From: Heterobilharzia americana
Lineage: Eukaryota; Platyhelminthes; Trematoda; Strigeidida; Schistosomatidae
Length of the DNA: 64,000 nt
NCBI GenBank assembly: GCA_944470555.2
Contig: OX104128.1
Location: 45,925,920-45,989,919 of the forward strand
Direction of reading: 5' to 3'
The position numbers and the translations under genes were made by a program. The notes under the pieces are model-generated. The model saw only the letters and a program-made list of their open reading frames with translations. It was not told where the DNA came from and searched no databases. Positions 1-13,360 of the stretch are shown here, one piece after another (position 1 is the first letter of the stretch; the number at the start of each line of letters is the position of its first letter).

Positions 1-3000
1 TCTAACTTATTTCCAATTGTATTTAAAGGGACAATTCACATAGGTACTATCCCACATGCCTCATCTTTCCATTATTGCGCCCTGATATCCAGAAAATTGA
101 ACTTTCCATACTTTTCGTCACCCATGGTAAGTTCAACGTTGCCGCATACTGAACTTATCCAAAGGAAGGTAAGTGCGTACCTCTTGGACATTGGAGATAA
201 TATAAGTTAAGGAATGCCAAGTCAACTTCTACAACATCTTGATATTTTGCTAACAAGTGGCTGTCTGAGAGGATACAGGAGCATAAGTTAGCATCGTAAT
301 CAAAAGCACTCAACAACACCTCCATGTGTCATTACTACACAGGTCAATGCACTACAGTCGTTTAACATAACATTGGATTCTACAGCTCGATTAGTATTTC
401 AGGCACACTAAATTTCCTTCTCAAAGCCGTATGCTCTATGTTAGTAAAAATTCATATCTGACAAAGTTTCGTTATTCTTTCTTTGGCCCTAATATTCAAG
501 TTTGTTCTTTAGATCGACTGAAAAGCAACAACAGACAAATCTGTGCTTTTAAAGTTTTACAAATTAAAACTTGTTCTGAAAAATAGTTGGACAATAAATA
601 ATTAAGCTCATAATAACGTCATCTAGAACATTATTAAAAGTTGAAAATCACTGAACAACTGGTTTGTTTTAAGAAGCATGAACACATTGGAGCTTGCATT
701 AGACAGTTCGTGGGGGTGGGCAGCATTGTACTATGTCACAACATACTAAGTCTTGAACAAGTCACCAACGGCTAGTGAAACCAGGCATATTCGAAAAGTT
801 TGTAAGGTATTTACAAAAGCCTAATTACTGTTGTCCATATAGTAAAGCCATAAGGATATTGTTTTATATGTATGTGTAGGTATTTACTATTACTGTTTGT
901 ATCAGTGATATTCACTAACTTCATAACTGAACAACATTGTAGAAAATGCTACCAATTAGTCCTTACTTGCTTTTAACCAGACAGATTTATCTGTTTGTTT
1001 TGATTATCTTTTCATACACATACATCTGGTCCTAGAAAAACCTTTTTAAAACAGAATATATTCATTTAAACCTTCAAAAGAATAAAAGATTTATTTTTAA
1101 GTGTATAGTTTTATCAAGGTATTATTTTACTGGCGTCTTGATAAGAAAATAATGTCTGACTGCAAATCATTTCGTTAGTAAATGGCAAATTATTTTATCA
1201 TTGAAAAGTAAACAGTCGTGTTTGAAATACTTCAGTTAAACCAAGAAAGCTAGTACACTTACAAGACTACAATTCAGTTTCGTTTACTTGTAAAACATGT
1301 GACACAGTTTGGACCACAGGGTGCCTAAAAGTTGGGAGACAAATACTGTTTTATTTTCTTCGTTTGCATTATTGATTGAATAACCTTCTGTGAAACTTGA
1401 GGCTTTTGGTATAAAACAGACGCCTATAAGAGTTTGAAGAGTGGCCCCGTTTTAATCAGTTTACTTGTTCAAAAGACAATATTTTGTTCATTGTCCTTTA
1501 TAAACATATATTTCACTAGGAAGACAGTAATTTCTGATTACTGGTATGCACTTTCTTGATCCTCAGAAATACAACCAACTCTAATCTAGTTGGCATGAGT
1601 TCACATTATGTCATCGCTTGTAAAACGAGAGGCTAATCGCTTAAGTATAATGAGATCAACTAATTCATTCGTTCAAGTTGATATGACTTTATCCAACGAG
1701 TGAAATTAAAGAAAATATTCCTTATTAAATCGCACTGAATAATGTAAGTGATCAGCATACAGGTTTGAAAGTAGCTCTAAAGAAAAAAGGATGAACCTAA
1801 TATTCAGCCTACCGTATGTTTTCTAGATTAATGTCTTAGGTGAATGCATAGGTAGCACTGTTCTCGTAAGTGGCAAAAGTTGAAGCTTCATATTTCAGAA
1901 AAAATGTCCTAAACAAGTGATAAGCAAATACCCACTAGTAACAAGTTTTCATGTTTCTATGTTTATTTTTTGTCTACTACCTTTATGATAAAACCAATAT
2001 TTGAGAAAAGAACCTTGAATAAATGACGATCGTGCAGTACAGTGAATTGGTCGAAGCTGTAAACATGAAACACAAGATTATAACTGTGTATAGAAATAGT
2101 AGCGTGATCACCATTAGAGTAGATCATTTTCTAAATCTATCTGTCAGATATTTTTGGATCCACACTCCAGAGAAATCTCAAAAACTGCTATCTAACAGAT
2201 ATCCAATAAAAAAATGGTTTCGATTGGTTTTATTGGTGAATTCAATCCATGATGAGATATCCATTAAAATCAGTGGACTACCAATACAACTCAAAATAAT
2301 TCTTTGACAGTACGTACACAAAACATGTTACACTGAAATGATATTTTTATTGTACTAGCTGAAATACCCTCCAGTTTGTAGACGAGTCAAAAAAATTAAA
2401 TGAGCTAAACAAATCCACGGGATCGCTAGAAATCACGTCTTTGTTCACTAACCTCCCTTTTCTAATGATAATCGTAGATTACATTTGAAAACATTTATCA
2501 GAAAGAAAACTGGGGACTGGCATTCCTATTATGAATTTGAAGGAACTATTGCTAGAATGTACAATGAATTTCCAATTCATCTTCGGTAGTAATCAGTACA
2601 GAGAAGTAGATGGAGTCACCAATGAGATTTCTATTAGGTCCACTTCGACAGTTTTCTTGGTTGCATAGCGACAATAACAGATGCTCTATCCTGAGAAGCA
2701 TAGACAGAAAACCGCCGACTAAGGCCCACTTTCCACACTTTCTCATCTTCGTGCCAATGCAGTACAAATGTAACATAAGCACTTGTCTGATATTCAGAGT
2801 AAGAATGAATTGTTACGTGGAGAATGTAGGAGAAAACTACTGTGAATCTGTAATGTTGTAAGTAAAAACGGGTATCGGGATAAGTTCGTCAAAGCTTATG
2901 TCACTTGTAGTAGTCAAAAACAAGATGTTATGACAGTGGAGAAGAAGCCTTTGTTTCTGTGACGGCCATGAGGACCATTAAAGTGACATCCTATCTCAAC

Positions 3001-3649
3001 GTCTAGATACAGCAGTCAACAGAACGTTTAATGCAGGTCGTCTCTGCAGATTTTTCCGAAATAGGCCAATTCTAAAGGACAGTTCACCGAATCTTAGCTT
3101 TTCATCCTGCCTATACCAGTTTAACCGTTTCTATGAAACAAGTTACGTGAGGTGTACGTTAAGGCGAGTGCATCTTTAGATACGAGAGCATTTACTGACT
3201 TTTGGTAGAGATGGATTGAAAGTGGTAAAAAGTTCCGTTTTAGTGCATCTAGTAAATACATAGCACCACATAAATACTAATAAAGCTTTTAATGTCTCGT
3301 TTGGCAAAAAAAAACACCACCACGTGTAGCGTGCCAAATCGATCTTAAAATTCCTGAGGTTTTAACATTAAGACCGATCAAAACCTGAACTTAAAATTCA
3401 GAAGGATAACGTCCGGACATCATTCCTCCCTTGACCTTCAGCAAAGTAAGGACCACTCCCGTCTTCCTTACTCGTTGTCCTTTCTTTTACCACCCCATTC
3501 TTCGTCTGTATACATGTCACCTTAATATTGAAGAACTTAAAGGAAAACTCGGTTTCCCTACCATGCCTAAACCTTACCCCATTTTAAAAATGCATTTGCC
3601 TCTAAAGTGGTATGTTTTTTGCTGTACAAATGCATTTTATAATTGCAAA

Positions 3650-3693
3650 ACCTGATGACAACTTACTGAAAAGAATATTTTTCGTTCAGATTG
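3650..3693 (+). repeat. Remnant related to the 39-40 kb inverted repeat
   Basis: About 43 bp beginning ACCTGATG and ending near TTCGTTCA matches the outer end of the right arm of the inverted repeat at 40,267-40,310, with roughly 36 of 43 positions identical by eye. The shared core is CTGAAAAGAATATT followed by TTCGTTCA. It is probably a decayed copy of the same interspersed repeat, but the match is short and could be partly chance. Confidence 0.35.
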
Positions 3694-6492
3694 TTACTGT
3701 TCATTATATACGAGTAAGTGGTACTAATTACCGTGATGTAGGCGGTTCAGTACACTGCAACGAAGTTTTTATCCATTATTGATTTGAGGTACGTGTTTTT
3801 TCTATAGTAAGAAGCATAGTGAAACCCAGGAAAACAGAATACTAAAACAAGATTCCATACCGGCTAATGCTTAGCAACTGAATTATCCATGTTCTCATAA
3901 TTAGTGGTCTTGTTTTATTTGATTCCTAAGCTGCATGAAACTTAAATCAATAAATAAGTTACCAACCGTTGATTTCTAAAATAATTAAGAGAGAGGTATT
4001 TGGATCTCACACTAAAATTGAGCAATGCTTAATGTAAATTTCATAATAACTCAAGACAAGGTTTCTCGAGAAAAATTAATTTTTTCAACAGAGGATTGAG
4101 AAATCTTTTGAAAATGCATTTGCATAAAAAGGGATACGAGGCTGAAATAATGTGAACATTTATTTATGCAGGTGATGGCAATCAGATGAGGTGAAACCAC
4201 CTTATCCTACAACAGTCACTATCTTAACTTAGTACCAAACTGAGCAGGACTGGAGACTAATTTCTAAACTGCTAAAAATTGAGGATAGTTGTTAGCTGGA
4301 GTTAAAATCTGCCGTAAAAATACTGAAAACACCCACTCATGGTTCTTATGTTCACTTATGTGACATTTTGTGCAGTCGCTGTAAATCTTGGCATCCATCA
4401 GTTTGTTTTAAAGGATAGCAAAAGAAACCGTTTGTGTGAGTCTTTTAAACAAAATATAACAAAGCAATTACGGAAAGACTGCTGTGTGTGGTAACCACAA
4501 GACGAAAGTGAAATGGAAGTCGCAAGCATACTAAGCAGTAGTTGAAATCCCTAACAGCCACATGGACACTAGGCTTGATCTCACGAAGATGGTCTGTCTC
4601 TCAGATGGTATATGCAATGGCACTATTCCGTTAGCGTTAGACATACCGTCCAGACTGCCTTGTTCTAAAAATTTCTACTAGTCTATAATTTTGTATCAAT
4701 GACTACATTCGGACAATTATATAATTTCTTAGTAAACTAAGAATTTGAATAATTAAGATTGTTTACACATTTGTTTACTAACCAAAAATGTATAAGAAAT
4801 ACGAAGATCTTCTGTGAATACGTCAACGTATTTGAGTAAAAAGGAACGCCAAACAGGGTGACAAGAAATCTTACGAGAAATTTGATTTCGTGTTTGGTTG
4901 TTAAGGTACAATTCCGAAACTGCATAGAAAACAGAATCAGAGTAGAAATTTCTGAGCCTGATAGCACAAAAGCCAATGAAAATAATTTTAACCAGCATAG
5001 TAATCCTTTACACTGTTTGCTACATAGTAATGAACGTATGCACACCATAATTTTGATGGGAAGTCAGTGAAAGCCAATGAATTTACAGTAATACCGTGAA
5101 AAGAATTTATCAAGGGGTTCAGTTTCAGGGGAATTATACAGTAAGAAAGACTTCTCCAGAGATTCGTACTATTAAACAAAGCCAAATATAAAGGTTTTAC
5201 GTTCGACTATTAGGCTTTATACAGCAGAAGAAGAGAAGAGGATCATGCTTATTTCCGTGATTTATGATTGGAATATTGATCAACCTCCGTGTACATCATG
5301 ATTACAAATAGAATTTGATTAAATGCAAAAGTATGACCATCAAAAGCATAAAATCTATTTAAGTATGTATATCAGTTCTTTGATATTCTGCATTTCTAAT
5401 CTTAGTTGTAGTGTATTTGAATACGTGGTGGTTGTATGAAGCCAAATTTGGTTTACTGATGACAGCAGTTAAATAATGAAGCGTTGCGTTTGCTAATTAT
5501 GATGTGAACACACTTATATTGTGAGTAATTGACGATTGATTGATGGCAAAACAATACCAACGAAATTAGAAGTGCAGAGGATGATAACGTCAATCGAGAG
5601 CATACCCTAAACAGTCACTGTTGTTTCTTTAGAAATTTAATAAAATCTCATTCTTAAGTTTCATTCCAGTGATATCATATTTCAACTTACGCAAAAGATG
5701 GTAATAATGGATAGTGGCAGCAGTGGAATGCAAGATGAGCTTTTCGCCCCGTTAGAAATGACAGTCAATATCGAGGCATTTGCACAGGACCCCTTATGTT
5801 AACAACGACTAATGAATTCTGACCGATCAATGACAGGCTAATACAAACAATATATTCGAAAGATGGTTTGAAAAACTGTACTATTGCGAAGTCTAGGAAA
5901 AATGTACAGCCGTCTTTTGTGCATGTTAAATTTATCGTAGTAGGAAAAGACTAGCCTGAAATACAAAGGAAAAAAAGCCAAAAATTTAAAATTGCTCAAA
6001 TAATCGTTGGTAATGCCTTTAGGAAATGAGTTTCATGGATATCCTGAAAAGACTTCTCTATGACAGAACGTAGGCTTCCCTAATTAAACAAATTACCAAC
6101 CTGATAAAAGAAGTAGGATATCAATGTTTGGAAACTCACCCTAACTTAAACGAATTTCTATTCTGAAAAAGTGTTAAGTGAACTTCTCTAACTGGCAGTG
6201 AACAATTTGTAAACAGCTTATCTGTAGTCAATATTTTTCACTCTGCACTACTTCCTTCTTCTTAAACATTTTACTGAAAATTTGTGCGAAAATTTGGCTT
6301 GTCGTTTTCTGAGAAAGATGGCCAGAGAGCCATAATATCTCACCGGAAGAGCTTCACAAACAAGTGAACCAGATGAATTTTCTTACAAGATCTCTGAGTT
6401 CATGTCTGAACAACCTTAAGCTAACACACTTATATCTCATTAGTTACTTGTTCAGGAAATGATTTACTTAAATTGCAGGATAACAGATTTTC

Positions 6493-6530
6493 TCATACTA
6501 TTATCATTTCAAGTTTAATAGTATGAGCCG
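6493..6530. repeat. Small hairpin with 11 bp stem
   Basis: TCATACTATTA is followed after about 12 bases by its exact reverse complement TAATAGTATGA. It lies far from any recognisable gene, so no role is assigned. Confidence 0.4.
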
Positions 6531-9500
6531 TTGTTTCTTTAGACAGTACGCATGCACAATTTTCACTACATCCAACCGTATGATTTTGGCATTAATTAAT
6601 TGCTTGGTGTTAACAGGTTTCCAACATATTTACTCCCTTCCTTCCTTTTAATTTTTTCTCCAGAGGTATATGTTCAGAAACGATGATACATGGTTGTTTT
6701 GTTTCTCTTCAGCAAACTTTGTTCTGCTCAACACGTTATTTTTCTGTTAAAATGTGTATTCTATTTTGATTCTTTGAGTATTATAAACAATGCTATCAAT
6801 TACGTCAATTATTTTTTTAAATGATTAAATGCAAAGTGAATGGCCCATCACATTGTATCACACCTTCACATATCGGTGACATTATTATGTTTATGACTCT
6901 TTTATGACTAATAGTTGAGACAGTAATCATGTATTGTTCAATGTAAGTTGAAAGTGCTGTGAAATAGGAAACAACCAAAAACCTTATCTTTGTTTATATA
7001 AGGCTTCCTTATTGGATGAGTAAGGAACGAAATATTGTATGAAATGATTACAAAGTTTAGTGATATGTTCGAAGTACTTCGGTCAGAGGATGAATTGACT
7101 GCAACGAAACGTTTGTTATATATATGTATATTTCAAGTCTCTTACAAAGTCCCGGCAAGACAGATACTCTCAGTTCTATGCACTAATGTTCAAGATTTTC
7201 TTCACTCTCTGGCTGAGTTTATTCTTTCTATCTTGCTAGCGCAGTGTTTCCTTCGTCTGATGCATTTCGTATATTTTCTTTAAATACTTAGGAGCGACTG
7301 TAAAGTTGACTCACTCACTGCGTAATGCGTGAGTGCTCACAAGGTTGCTGGGTGGAATTCAGTTTTTAGGAAGTGATTCTTCATACTACTGACTTTGAAG
7401 AGGTCTTCTACCATTCCAGCTGCTTACTATCCTCAGTTGGTACCGATTCCTACAACCATGGTTCAAGCTTCTCTGAGAATTCGAATCAAAGAAATTCTGT
7501 TTACAATTCATTTCAAAAAACACACATTCAGACCTATGATTAAAGGAATTTAATGGAAATCATCACGCACCCTTTTATAATATGTAAACTGTTGTCTTTG
7601 AGGTTTGAAATGGCCTACTTTATAAACATATCTTACCTGTCACCTCATACTCAATAAATGTCGCTTCCTAACTCTCGAATATTCTTTTTAAAAAGGCATA
7701 GTTTTCCTGTCAAACGGTTTTGATTACGCTAAGTTCCCTTATATTGATTTACACTAAGAAAAATAATTTGTAGGAGCTGGTAATGATTTTCATTTGGCCA
7801 ATAAAATCTGGTGGACAATTTTAACGTAACAGAGATTACCTTATCAGTGGAAAACGTGAACAAAAACCATGAAAGGTCAAACTAGAATGTATGTGATTCC
7901 CAACTGTGTATCATGAAATCTCCCTACAAGAATCCTATCGCTCAAGGAATCGTAGCTTTTATCTGCAATAAATATGAACAGCACTTTACAGAACCATTTG
8001 AGCCTAAAATTTAGCTGTTTGCCGAATAAATCGCTTCAACTTTATTCCTGAAACTCGACTGGTGATTTTAAGGTGAGAATGGAATAGAAATGTTTGAAAA
8101 GACACAGAAGACCAATACAAATCAGCTTAAAAAGTATCTACTTCTGTGTGAAAAAGGTGCTTCATAATCAAATCATGGTACAGTGTATCATACTTCAAGG
8201 CTTTACCACATTTGAAAACAGTATGTGAGACAGGTCTTATTGTGAGAAAATAACTCGTTGCTGCTGTTCCAACCTAAATTAACAGGTGTGGCTTAAAACT
8301 TTCTTTTGTCATCACTGATCTTAAGATTACTGCTTTCACTTCCTGACATTCTTGGATTTTTCAAATAAAGGTCATTATTTTGTGAAAATGTGATAAAATC
8401 AGAGTATATACGTGTAGTGGAACAATGGTAATCGGTGAAACAATGGACACAAATATGGTTACTTATACCAAATGATTCATTTTAGTTACCTTAGCCGCTC
8501 TTTTTCAATGGCTAAGTTAGTTTTGTAGCTAAGCCTTGCGGTCAATAAACAGTATGATATATGATATCCTGGTCAACGAAACAATCAATAGTAAATTTCA
8601 GAAGAATGCAGTTTACAACCATTCACTCTTCTAAACTATTATTATGAGTTGGTGACGAATGAAATAATGAGCACTGGTGAATCTGAAGGAAACATACATC
8701 AAACCAGCTGTGATAAAAATAGTAATATTTATGCAGCCGTTAATGTTTCATGAAATGCAGTCAACAACATTACTTGGTAGTTGAATAGCCCTAGCTATTC
8801 TAAATTCGAAACTTTCCCTTGTATATGTCGAGACAGATGACGATAAAATTTTTATAACTGTAAAAATGATGGCCTGTAATGGGCTTTTATAAGAATTACA
8901 GGAAATGTACAAACAGTTTGTAACTTAATGGTTCCTTTCAAATTTACAGAACAAATTAAGTGACACTTTTAGTACCCATGTTTCTCTGCATTTTGGTACT
9001 TAATTGATGTTCATTAACATTCTTGTTTTAAACATAGACATCCTGAATGCAAACCTTTTCAGTACCACTGTCTTTTTTCTTCTGTGCTAGGTATATGGTA
9101 CGTCAAACATTGAAAAATATTGTTTTTAGACGGATGTGTCATAAAATGGTATTTTCTTCAAGTCATTTAAATTCAGAATATACATTACTTCACATATTTA
9201 ACAAGTATTACATGTTGCATCATACAATACTAGATTTATGTGCATTTATGAGCATCTCATAAAGGACATAGATGCGCAGAATACTACATGTGTTTTATCA
9301 GAGAACAACTTAGCTTACAAACTTTCCAAAAGCTAATTGAATTTAAATATTACACGTCATCCATTGACAAAACTTTTGGCGTAATTAGATGTAACAGATG
9401 AAATATGCAATCGGACAATAAGATCTAGATTTTCAGCATTAAAGGAATCCCACTTATTCGACGAGATCGCTTCAATAGAAAACGATCCAGAAGATACGCA

Positions 9501-12269
9501 CGATTTTCTGTTTTGAAGCAAAGGAACACATAATTCCGCGAAAATTTCGATTTAACTTGAGAAGATAATGTCAGTGTATCAAAATCATGGGCTATAGCGA
9601 ATAATATGGCCAATTTACAAAAGTCCAGGATCTTAAAATGGTGTATTACATGGAGAAGTAGAATAAAATAACATGATGAGTATTACATTGTCAGCAGGCA
9701 TTAAATTTACCCTCCTTTTTTGTTCCACACTTATTCGAGAACCTTTTCAAGCTTCAAAATTACGCTTTTTTTATTTCATGATGGTTTGCTTTCACAGCAA
9801 GAATTATCTTGATAGACTCATGGCTAACTTTAATACCTTATAACGTCACTTTTCCATATAACATATGGGTCGATAAACTGGTATGGCATGTTCTACAAAA
9901 GTTGAGGTTAACTCTAGTTGTGTATATAAAGTCGATTATGGAATTTTACACAGAATGCTTATCAAAGCTGGAAATCATCAGATTGTCTGCAAGTTGTTTC
10001 CACATTAGTTTACTAACTTCAACTTTAGCGCCTGATTTAATTAAATCCATTTCTGAATAGAATTATGAACTGATCAGTTCAGATGCTGTGAAAGTGATTA
10101 GATGGCAATTTTAGCATTTCATTGGAATACGCTTTCAGTCAAGCTATTTTGTCATCGCCAGGTGTTATTTTCCTTTTCAAAGGTCACAGCGTTCTGCACA
10201 AATACACACATTTTATGTGTCCTGTACACATACTTTATCTACTTTACAGTCTTTAAAATGCCGTCTGCTACTGAATTCTGTTTCATACCGTTTACTGATG
10301 TGCACTTTCACTCCCTAGGTGGGCAGTCAGTAGAGTTATTCGCAAAGAATGATGCTCAGAAATCAAAATGAGTTAACCGAAGCTTTAAAATGCACCAAAA
10401 TGGATTTAGGATTGCAGTCTTCAATTCAAAAGTTATGTATACGGAGCACAGAAAATGCACATTTTCGCATAGAAATATATAACACCTCAGGATGACTTTT
10501 AGCCTCACCCTAATTCAAAACAATAGGATTTCGGTCAATGCACCATCTGACCTATTTGTAGTTATACGATCTTGGGCAATACTGGCTGCAAATAGTAATT
10601 CAAATCTACTGTAGTGTTGGAAATGTGAGACTATCTATTGTTTAATCAAACCATAATATTATCTTTATATGAAGATATTCATTTGTATTATTTCCTTAAT
10701 ACATGTTTATGATCAACATTCTTACTTCACTGTTTATCTTAGATAAAAAGTTGAAGATACATCTGTTTTCTATTGAAAACTGTTTCTTCATCAACATCTG
10801 CTTTCTGTCTGGATACATTTCCTGTCACTAGTGTGAAAAACAACAGGGAACTGTTAGCCTAATGTACAACATTTGTATTCAAAAAATCTTCCTGTTGACG
10901 AGAATGGATTTTCGCACTGAGTCTTGTTACAATTTCATGGTATTTTTAAGGGTGTCAAGTAAACGTACCTCAAAAGTTATTCTTTTTTAACTTCATTTTA
11001 CTATGTTCATCACTACTCTTCTATGCATGAGTGAAAATTTAATCACGTAGTGAATGGGTAGCCACCAGAGTTTTGTTTTGTTTTGCTAACGTTGATGGTT
11101 GTACTGGTCATCATAACTGAATCGCAAAGTTTTGTTAAATTTGCCTTGTTTTCCAGTTTGATATGTATTGGACGATGTGAGCCTAAATGTAAAATCAGTA
11201 ACAAGATATTAGGAGGCTGAAATGGTAATTTTCTCTGCTGCAATGATGAGCAGTGTTTGCATGGTAGGAACATAAGGATACTTTAGGGTGCATGATGATG
11301 GTAACAGGAACAGGTGGTCAAAATAAAGTGAGAGATAGGGGTAGGGAACGAAGCGAACGGCTCGAAAGTTGTGGGTGGATGGTACTTATCGGTTACCGCT
11401 ATGGTTTTACCTAGTGTCTTTCTGAGACATCAAAAAGCGAATATGGATTAGTTTCATGTGAACACAAAGTTAGAGGAATATCTGCTTTAGACTATAAGTG
11501 CGCGGGAAAATTTCTGGAGTTTTTGATCAATTTATGTTTCACATCTGAACTAAAGAAAGCCACAGCACTTGCGATGGAATGTGGTGTATTATGTTTACGA
11601 CTGATATATTCCAGTCAGCCACCATCAGTATAAAACCTAAGTTGTGTCACAGTTTGTTCAGGCAGCAGTAAGAACTTGCCCTCTAGTTAGCGTCTAATCG
11701 CAAGTTTTTTTTATTATTAAGGCAACTACTTTCTGTTTTACCACCATGCAACAAACCTGTTTACCATGACAGAACTCCTAGAAGCTGCCACTTAAACCAG
11801 TATGTTTCGGTCAATTATCGGGATATGCAAGCCTGAACACCACGTCAGGATAGCAGCTATTGATCGGGGGAGACAGAACATTGTCTAATATTTTGGAGTG
11901 CTAAAACAGAGAAGTAACCTGTTTCTCTATAACTTGGGATAATGAACTGCAAAACTAATGGTACAGTATGGAGAACTTATCCGTCTAGTACACTAGTTGC
12001 AACTTGTCGAACTCGTTTCTCACCAAAACACTCAGGTGTTTAACATGTTACTTTTGGCTGCATCTACTGATTCAGGTATATCTATCGAAGTACATGTATT
12101 AAATAGAAGCATGGAAAATAGTTCGCGTCAGCCTGACTAAACATGCTCAAATAGATCGGATTGCCGTATCTTACTATTCTCTTGAAAGTGAACATTGCCT
12201 TAATAACCTAAAGTTGGTTAAATTAATTAACAGACAGACATGTTATAACTCTAGACACCTCAACTGAAC

Positions 12270-13360
12270 AGAAACTGGCTTAGGACATATTGACTCTTCT
12301 CCTCAACAATGAATTACACCTCTCCAAACACACACAACTAGAATGTTCAAGCTTGATGCCATTACTGTATTTATGTCTGACACAATATTTTCATTTAAAC
12401 GCCAGACCCTACAAACAGACAACAGGAACATCAAGGGGATTATCTATATCAGGGCAAACTGCAGAAGCATTAATGCAAAGATTAGAAACTGTGGTGTTGC
12501 TGTTGTTGAAACAAAACTTTGGGTCCACTGCATAGACGAAACGTACTTTATCAGTAAACGAAACGTTTCGGAAAACGTTCACTAAACAATCAAGAACGTT
12601 GTTGATGAAATGAATATTACAATTAGAGAAATCAAACAGTAAACTTACATTGTTAGATGTTTTGGTCAGCATAACAAATTTCGGAAAAGTAGAAATTCAA
12701 GCATAGAGAAAATCAACTCATAAGCATCAAATCCCCAACTACAGTAGCGAAAATCCCACAGCTCAAAAATATCGTTAAAAAGAGTGAAGATACACCGTAC
12801 TGCATCAACCTTATTACAGCTGCTTTCCAGAAGAATAGTTATCCACGCAACTTCGCTGAATGATGTTCACATAATTTGCAAGCAACCAAGAAGCCAAACT
12901 CGAAAACCAACAAACGGATTATCCTGCCCTACATGAAGGACGTATCCAAGATCACGACCATATTATTGAATCCTCTTGGAATCGCTGTATCTCACACTTC
13001 CACAAAATCTCTTCAACCTTTGTTGTGCAGGCCAAAAGATACAATAGTGAATGAAGACGAACCAAACATTATCTATAAAACCAACTGCAGAAGCTGCAAT
13101 AAATACTACATCGGACAGACTAGTCACCCTCTTTGCATCCGTCTGCATCAAAATCAACTAACAGTGGAGCGTCATGTGATATCTTCCCCTTTATCAATGA
13201 ATACAGACACTTGTGGATATTAATTTTGTTGGAAAAATGTGAAAATCCTGGATAGAGAAAATATAAAGAATGCCCGAGAATTTTTAGAAGCTTCGTATTT
13301 AGATCAGTCAGTATTCAACAGACATACTGATATTGACTTAATCTATAAACCAATATGAAA
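12270..13360 (+). mobile_element. Penelope-like element remnant (RT palm plus GIY-YIG end)
   Basis: This is the 3' half of a Penelope-like retroelement, whose protein joins a reverse transcriptase to a GIY-YIG endonuclease. At about 12,380-12,500 one frame reads like RT motif B (YKQTTGTSRGLSISG followed by AEALMQRLE). A frameshift follows, and another frame carries the motif C region as TKLWVHCIDETYF, where a functional element would have YVDD. A further frame at 12,876-13,223 gives the linker and endonuclease start, with CRSCNKYYIGQTS as an intact GIY-YIG core. The C-terminal tail (NAREFLEASYLDQSVFNRH) is at about 13,270-13,345. Several frameshifts and stops make it a dead copy; the 5' half is absent or unrecognisable. 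Confidence 0.85.
12876..13223 (+). pseudogene. Penelope GIY-YIG endonuclease fragment
   Basis: This open segment of a dead Penelope-like element holds the RT-endonuclease linker and the start of the nuclease domain. The NCRSCNKYYIGQTS stretch contains a Cys-x2-Cys pair just before the YIG core, an arrangement typical of Penelope nucleases. The expected downstream LxxRIxEH motif appears as LCIRLHQNQL, and the frame then ends early. The rest of the C-terminus continues in another frame to about 13,345. There is no sign that it is expressed as a separate protein. Confidence 0.75.

Larger units (their letters stand above)
1..12269. other. Gene-free A+T-rich stretch
   Basis: I see no exon, RNA gene or recognisable transposon protein across this stretch. 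The open frames here are under about 100 codons, lie on both strands and show no family motif, as expected by chance in A+T-rich DNA. Two small structures inside it are listed separately: a repeat remnant near 3.65 kb and a hairpin near 6.5 kb. It could be intergenic or lie inside a long intron of a gene outside the window. Confidence 0.5.

Noticed and set aside
3651..3672. CTGATGA followed by GAAA, a possible hammerhead core
   Set aside because: The intervening bases cannot form stem II, and the segment is better explained as a remnant of the 39-40 kb repeat.
4737..5048. 103-codon minus-strand frame
   Set aside because: It overlaps other open frames on both strands. The low-complexity Leu/Phe/Ser-rich translation is typical of A+T-rich noncoding DNA.
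7035..7283. 82-codon plus-strand frame
   Set aside because: No recognisable family, no splice context, and a length expected by chance in a window of this size.
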